From: CAG-273 sp964618105
GTDB lineage: Bacteria > Bacillota > Clostridia > TANB77 > CAG-508
Assembly (NCBI GenBank): GCA_964618105.1
Contig: CAZUAJ010000009.1
Coordinates: 1-32,144, forward strand
Direction of reading: 5' to 3'
Length of the DNA: 32,144 nt
Below are positions 24,156-32,031 of this stretch, one piece after another. The position numbers were made by a program, and so were the translations under genes. Numbering within the stretch: the stretch's first letter is position 1; every line of letters begins with the position of its first letter. The notes beneath the pieces are model-generated. The model was given only the letters and a program-made list of their open reading frames with translations. It did not search any database and was not told where the DNA came from.

Positions 24156-26536
24156 TGCGAAATTTGTGCATATTTTTTTAATTTTTCATAAGCTAAATAA
24201 TTAACTGAACCAGCAGGAAATTGTCCATTAGCATCTTTTTTACCAGCAGGAACACCAGTTAATAATTCAATTCCTTCTTCAATAGTAGAAATAGCGTAAA
24301 TGTGAAAATTGCCATTTTTAACAGCTTCAATTACTTCATCAGATAGGTTCAAATTACGTACGTTTTGTTTTGGAATTATAACTCCATGAGAACCATTCAA
24401 ACCACGCATTTTACAAATTTGGAAAAAACCTTCAATTTTATCATTAACTCCACCAATAGGTTGAATCTCGCCTTTTTGATTTACAGAACCGGTTACACTT
24501 ATAGCTTGATTAATTGGAATACCAGACAAGCTAGAAAGTATAGCATAAAGCTCTGTACTTGAAGCACTATCTCCATCAACACCATTGTATAATTGCTCAA
24601 AACATACACTAGCTGTAAGTGAAAGCGGAATATCTTGAGCAAACATTTGCCCTAAATATCCTGTTAAAATAAGTACGCCTTTTGAATGAGAAGAACCAGA
24701 AAGTTCAACTTCACGTTCAATATTTATTATACCATTTTTACCTGTGTAGGTATTGGCAGTTATTTTTACAGGCTTGCCAAAACTGTATTCACCAATATTC
24801 ATAACAGTTAATCCGTTTATTTGACCTGTTACAAAACCATAAGTATCAATAAGCAGTGTATTTTCCCTAATCATTTCTATATAACGAGAATCATATTTTT
24901 TAACTCTATTTATTCGTTCTCTCAAAGCTTTTTCTACAAATTCAGCTGTAACAATTTTTGAACGACTTATTCTAGCCCAAGTTGCAGCTTCTCCAATTAT
25001 TTGTGCTAAATCATTAAAACGCGTAGAAAGTTTTTCTTGATTATCAGCAACCTTAGAAGCATACTCTACAACCTTTGCAACAGCTTCTTTGTTAAGTGGT
25101 GGCAATTCTTCTTGAGTACAATAACCTGATATAAATCTTGCAAGTTTATTTATGTTTTCAGTAGTTATTGGTGCATCAGATTCAAACTCAACTTTTATTT
25201 TAAACAATTTTCTAAAATCACTATCCATTGCAAGCAAAGACTGGTAAATGTTTTCTTCACCAATTATAATTACTTTTAAATTAAGTGGAATAGGTTCAGG
25301 TTTTAAAGAAATCATTACCATAGATGAACGTGGATCTGCAGTATTTTCTATTCCTAGTTCTTTAGTTCTTAGAGCTTTTTTTAATGCCTCATAGCATAAA
25401 TTATTACTTAATAAATCAGTAGCTTGAAAAATAATGTAACCACCATTAGCTTTATGAAGTAAGCCAGGTTTTAACATTGTAAAATCAGTTTTTAAACTTC
25501 CATAATAATTTTCATACTCAAGTTTACCAAAAATATTATGATAAGAATAATTTGAATCCATTATTACAGGAGCACCTTCAGACTTGCTATTATCAACAAA
25601 CAAATTAACCCTATAATTTAGCCAAGGCTTAACTAAATCTGGTTTAGGCTGTGGAACATTAGCTTGCTGTTTTACTATTTTATCATCAGAAATAAAGCAT
25701 GAAATATTTTTTAAAATATCTTTTTTAATACTATCTAAAAAGTGATTAATTTTTTTATTTCTTTTATATTTGGACTTAATATAATTTATATGAGTATTTA
25801 CAGTAAGCAATGCAACATTAGACTGCCATTCTTCTACTTTTTTAGCAGATTCTCTTTCAATTGCTTTAATTTCACCAATAGCTTCCATAATATGCTGTTG
25901 TACAATTGTAGACTTTTCTTCATATTGTTTTTTTATACTTTCATCTAATTTATTAAATTCTTCTTCAGGCATAGCCTTACCATTCATAACAGGCATCATA
26001 TAAATACCTGTTTGAGAAGATTTTACTTGAAAACCATATTCAGAAGATTTTTCATTTAGCTTAGCCATTAAAACACTACGTTTTTCTTCAAACTCTTGCT
26101 TGATTAAAGCTCTTTCTTTTTCAAATTCTTCATTATTAAAAGTAGATTTAATATCAATTTTAACATCATTTATAAAATGCTCCATCAAATTTTGAAATTC
26201 TTTACCACCACCAGCAGAAAGTGAAACTGCAATAGGCTCATTTGGATTATCAAAATTATATATATAACACCAATCTTGTGGAACCTTTTTCTTCTTTGAA
26301 ATAGTGTTAAGATAATTTTTAGCATACATAGTTTTACCCACACCGCTGGGACCTTCTATATATAAATTATATCCCTTAACATCTACATTTAAACCAAATT
26401 CTAAAGCTCTAATACCTCTATCTTGACCAATACCAGTATCAATAGGGTCTAGCTCTTCAGTAGTTTCAAAATCAAATTGATCAGGATTACATACCATTTT
26501 TAAATCCTTGTAACTAAGTTCATTTGTTTTTTTCAT
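24143..26536 (-). CDS. Lon-like AAA+ protease (AAA_32/LonC-type)
   Basis: 797 residues from the ATG at 26536, which has AGGAGGA directly upstream. A longer in-frame reading to 26695 only translates REP-like repeats and is rejected. Walker A is GPSGVGKT (62-69), a coiled region lies at about 140-250, and the C-terminal Lon protease domain carries the dyad Ser657 (GDSAS) and Lys700 (NDK), 43 residues apart as in E. coli Lon. It lacks a normal Lon N-terminal domain and fits the LonB/LonC-like group annotated as ATP-dependent protease in Clostridia. Substrates unknown. Confidence 0.88.
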   Translation of the reverse strand: MKKTNELSYKDLKMVCNPDQFDFETTEELDPIDTGIGQDRGIRALEFGLNVDVKGYNLYIEGPSGVGKTMYAKNYLNTISKKKKVPQDWCYIYNFDNPNEPIAVSLSAGGGKEFQNLMEHFINDVKIDIKSTFNNEEFEKERALIKQEFEEKRSVLMAKLNEKSSEYGFQVKSSQTGIYMMPVMNGKAMPEEEFNKLDESIKKQYEEKSTIVQQHIMEAIGEIKAIERESAKKVEEWQSNVALLTVNTHINYIKSKYKRNKKINHFLDSIKKDILKNISCFISDDKIVKQQANVPQPKPDLVKPWLNYRVNLFVDNSKSEGAPVIMDSNYSYHNIFGKLEYENYYGSLKTDFTMLKPGLLHKANGGYIIFQATDLLSNNLCYEALKKALRTKELGIENTADPRSSMVMISLKPEPIPLNLKVIIIGEENIYQSLLAMDSDFRKLFKIKVEFESDAPITTENINKLARFISGYCTQEELPPLNKEAVAKVVEYASKVADNQEKLSTRFNDLAQIIGEAATWARISRSKIVTAEFVEKALRERINRVKKYDSRYIEMIRENTLLIDTYGFVTGQINGLTVMNIGEYSFGKPVKITANTYTGKNGIINIEREVELSGSSHSKGVLILTGYLGQMFAQDIPLSLTASVCFEQLYNGVDGDSASSTELYAILSSLSGIPINQAISVTGSVNQKGEIQPIGGVNDKIEGFFQICKMRGLNGSHGVIIPKQNVRNLNLSDEVIEAVKNGNFHIYAISTIEEGIELLTGVPAGKKDANGQFPAGSVNYLAYEKLKKYAQISQKNN

Positions 26537-26548
26537 TTTTTCCTCCTT

Positions 26549-26680
26549 TGTCAGGTTTGGGGACGTTCCTTCAACTGACACTTTTGTCAGGTTTGGGGAC
26601 GTTCTTTCAACTGACAAAAATGTCAGTTGAAAGAACGTCCCTAAGCTGACATTTTTGTCAGTCGGGGGGACACACCTTCC
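26549..26680. repeat. REP-like palindromic repeat cluster
   Basis: Two direct copies of a 32-base unit (26549-26580, 26585-26616) differ at one base. An inverted, slightly degraded copy follows (26621-26651), then a partial one (26656-26680). Each full unit begins TGTCAGG and ends AACTGACA, with the core GGGGACGTTC. The second and third copies form a hairpin. The units resemble REP-type repeats mobilised by RAYT/TnpA_REP transposases, none of which is in the window. The cluster fills the gap between rimI and the protease ribosome site. Confidence 0.85.
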
Positions 26681-26687
26681 AAAATCA

Positions 26688-27116
26688 TTAATCATGCAAT
26701 GCTAAAGTCATTATTATAGCATTATCTTGATTATTATAATATTTTTTTCTTAAACCTACTTGTTTAAAACCATATTTTTTGTATAAATTTATTGCAGGTA
26801 TATTTTTTTCATTTACTTCTAAAGTGATAGAAGCATAATTTTTTGAAAAATTTATAATTTTTTCTAATAATAAAGAACCGATACCTAAATTGCGTTTATT
26901 TTTTTTTACAACAATATTCATTACATTAATTTCATCAATAATGGGTAATACTCCAGCAAAACCGAGAATTTCATTTTCTTGTTTTGCAACAAAATATTTT
27001 GATTTACCATTTTCAAGTTCTTGCTTTAAAGTGGTATATGTCCAAAAATCATCAAAATCTGTTAATAGGTAATTTTTAATTTTTTCTAAATCTTCTAAGT
27101 TCATTTCACTAATCAT
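26688..27116 (-). CDS. rimI: Ribosomal protein S18-alanine N-acetyltransferase-like GNAT
   Basis: 142-residue GNAT fold. The acetyl-CoA loop is VVKKNKRNLGIGSLLLEKI, preceded by EINVMNIVV and followed by ITLEVNEKNIPAINLYKKYGFKQVG. RimI is very often encoded beside tsaB, as here, 7 bases after its stop. The actual substrate may be S18 or other N-termini. Start at 27116 has only a weak purine-rich site; ATG 27104 is possible. Confidence 0.9.
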   Translation of the reverse strand: MISEMNLEDLEKIKNYLLTDFDDFWTYTTLKQELENGKSKYFVAKQENEILGFAGVLPIIDEINVMNIVVKKNKRNLGIGSLLLEKIINFSKNYASITLEVNEKNIPAINLYKKYGFKQVGLRKKYYNNQDNAIIMTLALHD

Positions 27117-27123
27117 TTTTCAT

Positions 27124-27870
27124 CTACTCTTTTTTATTTTTTTCTTCTAATGCAAGTTCTGCTTGTGATTTTCGTAAATAAATAGGAATTAAAAAACTTG
27201 AATCACCATAGTTTCCATTTTTGTAATTAGTGTAACCGATTTTTCCAATACTTATACCAGTTGATGTACAGTCTTCACAAACAATAATTTCATATTTTTT
27301 GAAAATTAACTTTTCAAGTAAATCTTTATATAAAGTTGCACCGTCTCCAGTAAAATAAATACTTGAATATTTTGTACTTAAATTAGTATTTTTTTCAATA
27401 AATTCTATTAAGGGATTAAGAAAAACTTCTCCGTTAATGTTTTTTAAAGAAAGAAACGATAGATTACTTGTAAAAGTTTTATTGTCTATAATTTCAAAAA
27501 GTCCAGCATAAACATTTCCATTATTGGCATTTATTAAACTACAAATAAGTCCATTTTTATTTAAGCTATAAGCTAAAGCTTCTAAAGAAGAAACTCCAAC
27601 AGCAGGAATTTTTTTACTATCTACAAATGCTTTTACTGTAGCAATACCAATTCTTACACCTGTAAAAGAACCAGGTCCAAGGCAACAGCTAATTAAGTTT
27701 ATATCATCTAATAACAAGTTTGTTTTTTTAAGAGCTTCGTCTATCATTGGCATTAGCTTCTGAGAATGGGTTTTTTCATCATTATTATTTAGTTCAATTA
27801 TTGTATTTTTATTTTCTAAAATTGCAACACTGGCATTTTTAGAAGAAGTATCAATTGCTAAAATTTTCAT
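27124..27870 (-). CDS. tsaB: tRNA t6A biosynthesis protein TsaB
   Basis: 248 residues of the ASKHA fold: KILAIDTSSKNASVAIL at the start and CCLGPGSFTGVRIGIATVKAF. With TsaD and TsaE it makes t6A37 on ANN-decoding tRNAs. The ATG at 27870 is preceded by AGGAAG; a TTG five codons upstream precedes that site and is not used. It has its own promoter (27904-27932). tsaD is not in the window. Confidence 0.94.
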   Translation of the reverse strand: MKILAIDTSSKNASVAILENKNTIIELNNNDEKTHSQKLMPMIDEALKKTNLLLDDINLISCCLGPGSFTGVRIGIATVKAFVDSKKIPAVGVSSLEALAYSLNKNGLICSLINANNGNVYAGLFEIIDNKTFTSNLSFLSLKNINGEVFLNPLIEFIEKNTNLSTKYSSIYFTGDGATLYKDLLEKLIFKKYEIIVCEDCTSTGISIGKIGYTNYKNGNYGDSSFLIPIYLRKSQAELALEEKNKKE

Positions 27871-27903
27871 TTTGCTTCCTTTCAACTTTAAATTTATAAA
27901 CTT

Positions 27904-27932
27904 ATTTTATATTAACTTATCACTTTTGTAAA
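27904..27932 (-). promoter_or_regulatory. Promoter of tsaB-rimI
   Basis: On the minus strand, TTTACA (27932-27927), 17 bases, TAAAAT (27909-27904), with tsaB starting 34 bases later. The same two hexamers and spacing occur ahead of tsaE. Confidence 0.6.
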
Positions 27933-27978
27933 GCAAAAACATGAAGAAAATTATTGAAAAATGTAGAAAAATAAATTT

Positions 27979-28008
27979 AAAAGTTGGCAAATAATTTCAC
28001 CAACTTTT
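27979..28008 (-). terminator. tsaE terminator
   Basis: Perfect 9-base stem (28008-28000 with 27987-27979), 12-base loop, with a T-rich right side on the minus strand, 12 bases after the tsaE stop. Confidence 0.7.
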
Positions 28009-28020
28009 ATTGAACATAAA

Positions 28021-28458
28021 TTATGATTTATTAGAACCAACGTATTGAATAGTTAATTCTCTAAAATTTTCATTACTTTCACTTTTATTAAATATTACCT
28101 TAAGATAATTAGAAGGTAGAGCATCTTCAATAATTTCTCCCCATTCAATTAAGCAAATACCATTTTCAAAATATTCTTCTCCGCCCATAGCATAAAATTC
28201 ATCAATATCAGCTAAGCGATATACGTCAAAATGATAAATTGGGCAAATATTTGTATTGTATTCATTGACAATAGTAAAGGTGGGACTAGAAATTTCATTT
28301 TCTAATCCAAAATATTTTAGTACACCTTGTACAAATTTTGTTTTTCCTGAGCCTAAATCCCCAGACAATACAATAATATCCTTTTTATTTAATTTTTTGG
28401 CAAGTTCTTTTGCAAAATTTATTGTGTCTTGCTCGCATTTAGAAATAAATTTATACAT
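28021..28458 (-). CDS. tsaE: tRNA t6A biosynthesis ATPase TsaE
   Basis: 145 residues with Walker A GDLGSGKT (about 34-41), SSPTFTIVNEY and YHFDVYRL, then the C-terminal LIEWGEIIEDALP, all diagnostic of TsaE. It regulates the TsaB-TsaD complex. Ribosome site AGAGGAAAAG. Confidence 0.95.
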   Translation of the reverse strand: MYKFISKCEQDTINFAKELAKKLNKKDIIVLSGDLGSGKTKFVQGVLKYFGLENEISSPTFTIVNEYNTNICPIYHFDVYRLADIDEFYAMGGEEYFENGICLIEWGEIIEDALPSNYLKVIFNKSESNENFRELTIQYVGSNKS

Positions 28459-28495
28459 ATCTTTTCCTCTTAAATTATATTTTAAATCTATGATT

Positions 28496-28524
28496 ATTTT
28501 ATATTATTGTAAGTTTTTTGTAAA
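28496..28524 (-). promoter_or_regulatory. Promoter of tsaE
   Basis: On the minus strand, TTTACA (28524-28519), 17 bases, TAAAAT (28501-28496). It lies back to back with the plus-strand promoter at 28532, with only 7 bases between the two -35 boxes. Confidence 0.65.
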
Positions 28525-28531
28525 GCGAAAA

Positions 28532-28560
28532 TTGACAAAAAAAGATGAATAAAGTATAAT
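28532..28560 (+). promoter_or_regulatory. Consensus promoter of the small membrane protein
   Basis: TTGACA (28532-28537), 17 bases, TATAAT (28555-28560): a perfect sigma-A match, 34 bases before the gene. Confidence 0.85.
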
Positions 28561-28594
28561 AAAAAAAGTAAATGAATAATAAGGAGGAAATTTT

Positions 28595-28969
28595 ATGGGA
28601 GTAGCATCATTAATATTAGGAATTATTTCTTTAGTAATGGGATGGATACCATTTATTTGTTTTTTTATGTTTGCGTTAGCAATTGTTGGACTAATACTAG
28701 GAGCAATTGATGTTTGTAAAAAAAGTAAAATTGCAGGAAGTAAAAATGGAGTAGGAATTGCGGGTTTAGTTATTAGTGCATTAGCAATTCCTGTGATAAT
28801 TATTTGTTCAATAATTTCTATTACAGCTATTGCTTTTGCTATAAATAATGAAGTAGCCATTGATGATACCAATTATTATAAAAATAGTATGTTTGAAATA
28901 GATGACAATGAATATTGGCAAGAATATTACGATAATCTTTTTAGAGATAATTATAGTAATTCTTTATAA
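28595..28969 (+). CDS. Small DUF4190-like membrane protein
   Basis: 124 residues. Three hydrophobic segments (about 3-20, 21-40, 54-82) with small-residue-rich repeats (SLILGIISLVMGW, GIAGLVISALAIP), then an acidic, Tyr/Asn-rich tail (about 88-124, IDDNEYWQEYYDNLF). The spacing of a GxxSLxxG segment and a KNGxGIAGLV segment is typical of DUF4190-like proteins, whose function is unknown. It has a perfect promoter, an AAGGAGG site and its own terminator, so it is likely well expressed as a single-gene unit. Confidence 0.7.
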   Translation: MGVASLILGIISLVMGWIPFICFFMFALAIVGLILGAIDVCKKSKIAGSKNGVGIAGLVISALAIPVIIICSIISITAIAFAINNEVAIDDTNYYKNSMFEIDDNEYWQEYYDNLFRDNYSNSL

Positions 28970-29043
28970 AAAGGTGCTTAAAAAAATAGATTTTTAATCA
29001 ATGAAGAATTTAAACTGAAGATACTTAATTTTACAATACAAAC

Positions 29044-29073
29044 AAATCCTTACAGAGTTAGTAAGGATTTTTT
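29044..29073 (+). terminator. Terminator of the small membrane protein gene
   Basis: Perfect 10-base stem (29044-29053 with 29061-29070), loop AGAGTTA, T run 29068-29073. Confidence 0.92.
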
Positions 29074-29075
29074 GA

Positions 29076-29104
29076 TTGATTTTCATATATAAATATGTTA
29101 AAAT
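29076..29104 (+). promoter_or_regulatory. lepA promoter
   Basis: TTGATT (29076-29081), 17 bases, TAAAAT (29099-29104). It starts right after the preceding terminator and rules out the upstream in-frame ATG at 29095 as translation start. Confidence 0.55.
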
Positions 29105-29133
29105 GGCATATATGTAAAAACAAGGAGAAGAGT

Positions 29134-30946
29134 ATGCAAGATAGAAAAAAGTTTATTCGTAATTTTAGTATTATAGCACATATAGACCATGGAAAATCAA
29201 CGCTAGCAGATAGGTTAATTGAATTGACTGGAGTATTATCTAAAAGAGAAATGGAAAGTCAGGTTCTTGACAACATGGACATTGAAAAAGAACGTGGAAT
29301 TACAATTAAATCACAAGCAGTTAGAATGAAGTACCATGCAAAAGATGGTAATGATTATGAACTAAATTTAATAGATACACCACGGACATGTTGATTTCAA
29401 TTATGAAGTTTCTAGAAGTTTAGCTGCATGTGATGGAGCAGTTTTAGTAGTTGATAGTAGTCAAGGAGTTGAAGCACAAACTCTAGCAAATGTATATTTG
29501 GCAATTGATAATAATTTAGAAATACTGCCAGTAATTAATAAAATAGATTTGCCAAATGCAAGACCAGATGAGGTAAAACAGGAAATTGAAGATATTATTG
29601 GTATACCTGCACAAGATGCACCATGTATTTCAGCAAAATCAGGGCTAAATGTAGAAAAGGTGCTAGAAAGAATAGTAACAGATTTGCCAGCACCAATTGG
29701 AGATGAACAAGCACCTTTAAAAGCACTAATATTTGATTCTATTTATGACAATTATAAAGGAGCAATAGCTTATGTACGTATAAAAGATGGAACAGTAAAA
29801 GCTGGAGATGAAATGATACTAATGTCAACTGGCAAAAGTTTTACAATTACTGAGGTTGGATATTTTGAACCAGGTAAATATACTCTTAGTAACGAATTAA
29901 AAGCGGGTGAAGTTGGATATATAGTAGCAAGCATTAAAAGTTTACAAGATGTTCGAGTAGGAGATACAATTACCTTAAAAAACAATTTGGCACAAGAACC
30001 ATTACCTGGCTATAAAAAGGTTAATCCAATGGTGTACTGTGGAATTTATCCAATTGATGGAAGTGACTATGAAAATTTAAAAGTGGCATTAGAAAAATTG
30101 AAATTAAATGATGCAGCATTAGAATATGAACCAGAAACTTCTGGAGCGTTAGGCTCAGGATTTAGGTGTGGCTTTTTAGGTTTACTGCACTTAGAAATAA
30201 TAGAAGAAAGATTAGATAGAGAATTTGACTTAAGCTTAATAACTACATCACCATCAGTTATTTATAAAATTCATAAAACAGATGGAACAATATTAGATTT
30301 ATATAATCCATCTGACATGCCAACATCAAATGAAATAGATTATATGGAAGAACCAATGGTTCGAGCTGAAATAATTACACCAAAAGAATATGTAGGTGGA
30401 ATTATGGAAATTTGCCAGAACAGACGTGGAACATATATAGACATGAAATATTTAGATGCAACAAGAGTAAATCTAATTTATGAGATGCCATTAAATGAAA
30501 TAATTTATGATTTTTTTGATACATTGAAATCAAAAACAAAAGGTTATGCATCATTCGACTATAAATTTAAAGAATATAAAAGGTCAGATTTAGTAAAACT
30601 AGATATTTGGGTTAGTGGAGAAGGTGTTGATGCATTATCATTTATAGTGCACAGAAGTAGTAGTTATGAAAAAGGGAAAAAAATGGTAGAAAAATTAAAA
30701 CAAGTTATACCAAGACAATTATTTGTAATACCATTACAGGCTGTTATTGGTGGTAAAATTATAGCAAGAGAAACAATATCAGCAATGCGAAAAGATGTAC
30801 TTGCTAAATGCTATGGTGGAGATATAACAAGAAAGAAAAAGTTACTAGAAAAACAAAAACGTGGCAAGAAAAAAATGAGACAAATTGGAAATGTTGAAAT
30901 ACCACAAGAAGCGTTTTTATCAGTATTGAAATTAGATGAAGAGTAG
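29134..30946 (+). CDS. lepA: Elongation factor 4 (LepA), +1 frame change at 29380-29385
   Basis: Translational GTPase that back-translocates ribosomes or helps initiation. The zero frame runs MQDRKKFIRNFSIIAHIDHGKST (G1 at 15-23) to LIDTP (Pro83), then reads Arg-Thr-Cys and stops at 29392-29394. Dropping the C at 29383 restores GHVDFNYEVSRSLAACDGAV and the rest of the protein to 30946: NKIDLPNA, domain II, and the LepA C-terminal domain (YIDMKYLD, GYASFDYKF, KKMRQIGNVEIPQEAF). The repaired length is 603, exactly normal for the family. The shift falls in the G3/switch II motif. The start follows AAGGAGAAG. Either a programmed shift or a sequence error. Confidence 0.95.
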
Positions 30947-31010
30947 TTACAAAAAACAATTTATGTAGTTGATAAAAATAAGTATTTAAAATATAATAGG
31001 AGAACAAAAA

Positions 31011-31757
31011 ATGGAAAATGAATATAATGATCAAGTAGAAGGTAGAAATGCAGTAATAGAGCTTTTAGAATCTGGTAGAGATATAAATAAAATATTTGTA
31101 GCAAATGGAGAAAAACATGGCTCAATACATAAAATACTTGCAATGGCAAAAGAAAGAAAAATTCTTGTTGCGGAAATAGAAAAAAACAAACTAAACCAAA
31201 TTGCACAAACACCAAACAATCAAGGAGTTATTGCTATAGTACCTCCTTATAATTATTATGACGTGGAAGATATTTTAGAAGAAGCAAAAAATAAAAAAGA
31301 AATGCCGTTTATATTAATACTAGATGGAATTGAAGATCCACACAATTTGGGCTCTATTATTAGAACTGCTGAAACGGCAGGAGTACATGGTATAATTATA
31401 CCAAAAAGAAGAGCAGCAGCAGTAAATAGTACAGTAAGCAAGGTTTCGGCTGGAGCTGTTGAATATATGAAAATTGCACGAGTAAACAATATAAATGAAA
31501 CTATTAGGTGCTTAAAAGAAAAAGGTGTATGGATTTGCGGAACAGATATGGAAACAAACGTAATTTATACGAAGCAAGATTACAAAATACCATTAGCACT
31601 TATAATAGGTAGCGAAGGATTTGGAATGAGCAGATTGGTAAAAGAAAATTGTGACTTTTTAGTAAAAATTCCAATGAAAGGAAAAATTACTTCATTAAAT
31701 GCATCGGTATCAGCAGGAATTGTAATATATGAAGTTGTTAAAAGCAGAAATTATTAA
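31011..31757 (+). CDS. rlmB: 23S rRNA 2'-O-ribose methyltransferase RlmB (TrmH/SpoU family)
   Basis: 248 residues. The N-terminal substrate-binding domain (VEGRNAVIELLESGRDINKIFV) is followed by the SPOUT domain with LDGIEDPHNLGSIIRTAE, LIIGSEGFGMSRL and VKIPMKGKITSLNASVSAGI. Expected to methylate G2251 of 23S rRNA. Ribosome site AGGAGA. It lies 64 bases after lepA. Confidence 0.93.
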   Translation: MENEYNDQVEGRNAVIELLESGRDINKIFVANGEKHGSIHKILAMAKERKILVAEIEKNKLNQIAQTPNNQGVIAIVPPYNYYDVEDILEEAKNKKEMPFILILDGIEDPHNLGSIIRTAETAGVHGIIIPKRRAAAVNSTVSKVSAGAVEYMKIARVNNINETIRCLKEKGVWICGTDMETNVIYTKQDYKIPLALIIGSEGFGMSRLVKENCDFLVKIPMKGKITSLNASVSAGIVIYEVVKSRNY

Positions 31758-31820
31758 AAAATAAATTTTGAATTTAATATATAATTATATTTGTATGTTT
31801 GTAAATTTGAAATATTAAAT

Positions 31821-31855
31821 ATTTACAATAATAATAGTACAATATTATTGTAAAT
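31821..31855. repeat. Inverted repeat in the gene-free end
   Basis: ATTTACAATAATA (31821-31833) pairs perfectly with 31843-31855 around a 9-base loop. No T run follows on the plus strand, so its role as an rlmB terminator is doubtful. The gene-free end 31758-32144 otherwise holds the promoter and leader below. Confidence 0.5.
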
Positions 31856-31966
31856 AAAAAATGCAATTCAACAAGTAATTTTATTATAATTATACAAAAG
31901 AAAACGGCTTGAAATAAAGAAAAAACACAGACTAAGAAAAAAAATAAAAAAAAAATTAAAAATGTG

Positions 31967-31995
31967 TTGACTTTATAAAATAGCTGTGCTAAAAT
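31967..31995 (+). promoter_or_regulatory. Strong promoter, possibly of an rRNA operon
   Basis: TTGACT (31967-31972), 17 bases, TAAAAT (31990-31995) with an extended -10 TGC just ahead (31987-31989). The downstream 150 bases encode nothing and contain CATTGAAAAGTAAACAATAA and CCTTTGAGAAACC, similar to the leader/boxA regions of clostridial rRNA operons. No rRNA is reached before the window ends. Confidence 0.55.
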
Positions 31996-32002
31996 AGATA
32001 AT

Positions 32003-32031
32003 GTCTTCAGCAAGAATATATTGCTGAAGAC
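32003..32031 (+). other. Perfect hairpin at the 5' end of the leader RNA
   Basis: GTCTTCAGCAA (32003-32013) pairs perfectly with 32021-32031 around GAATATA. With a start near 32002, the transcript would begin directly with this 11-bp stem. No T run follows. Confidence 0.6.

Noticed and set aside
26549..26651. Possible CRISPR array (repeated 32-base units)
   Set aside because: Copies are almost contiguous, one is inverted, and there are no unique spacers of regular length or cas genes.
26537..26695. 53-residue N-terminal extension of the Lon-like protease
   Set aside because: It translates REP-like repeats; a clear AGGAGGA site precedes the ATG at 26536.
29095..29133. Upstream ATG of lepA giving 13 extra residues
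   Set aside because: It lies in the promoter -10 region; family homology starts at MQDRKKFIRN with a proper ribosome site.
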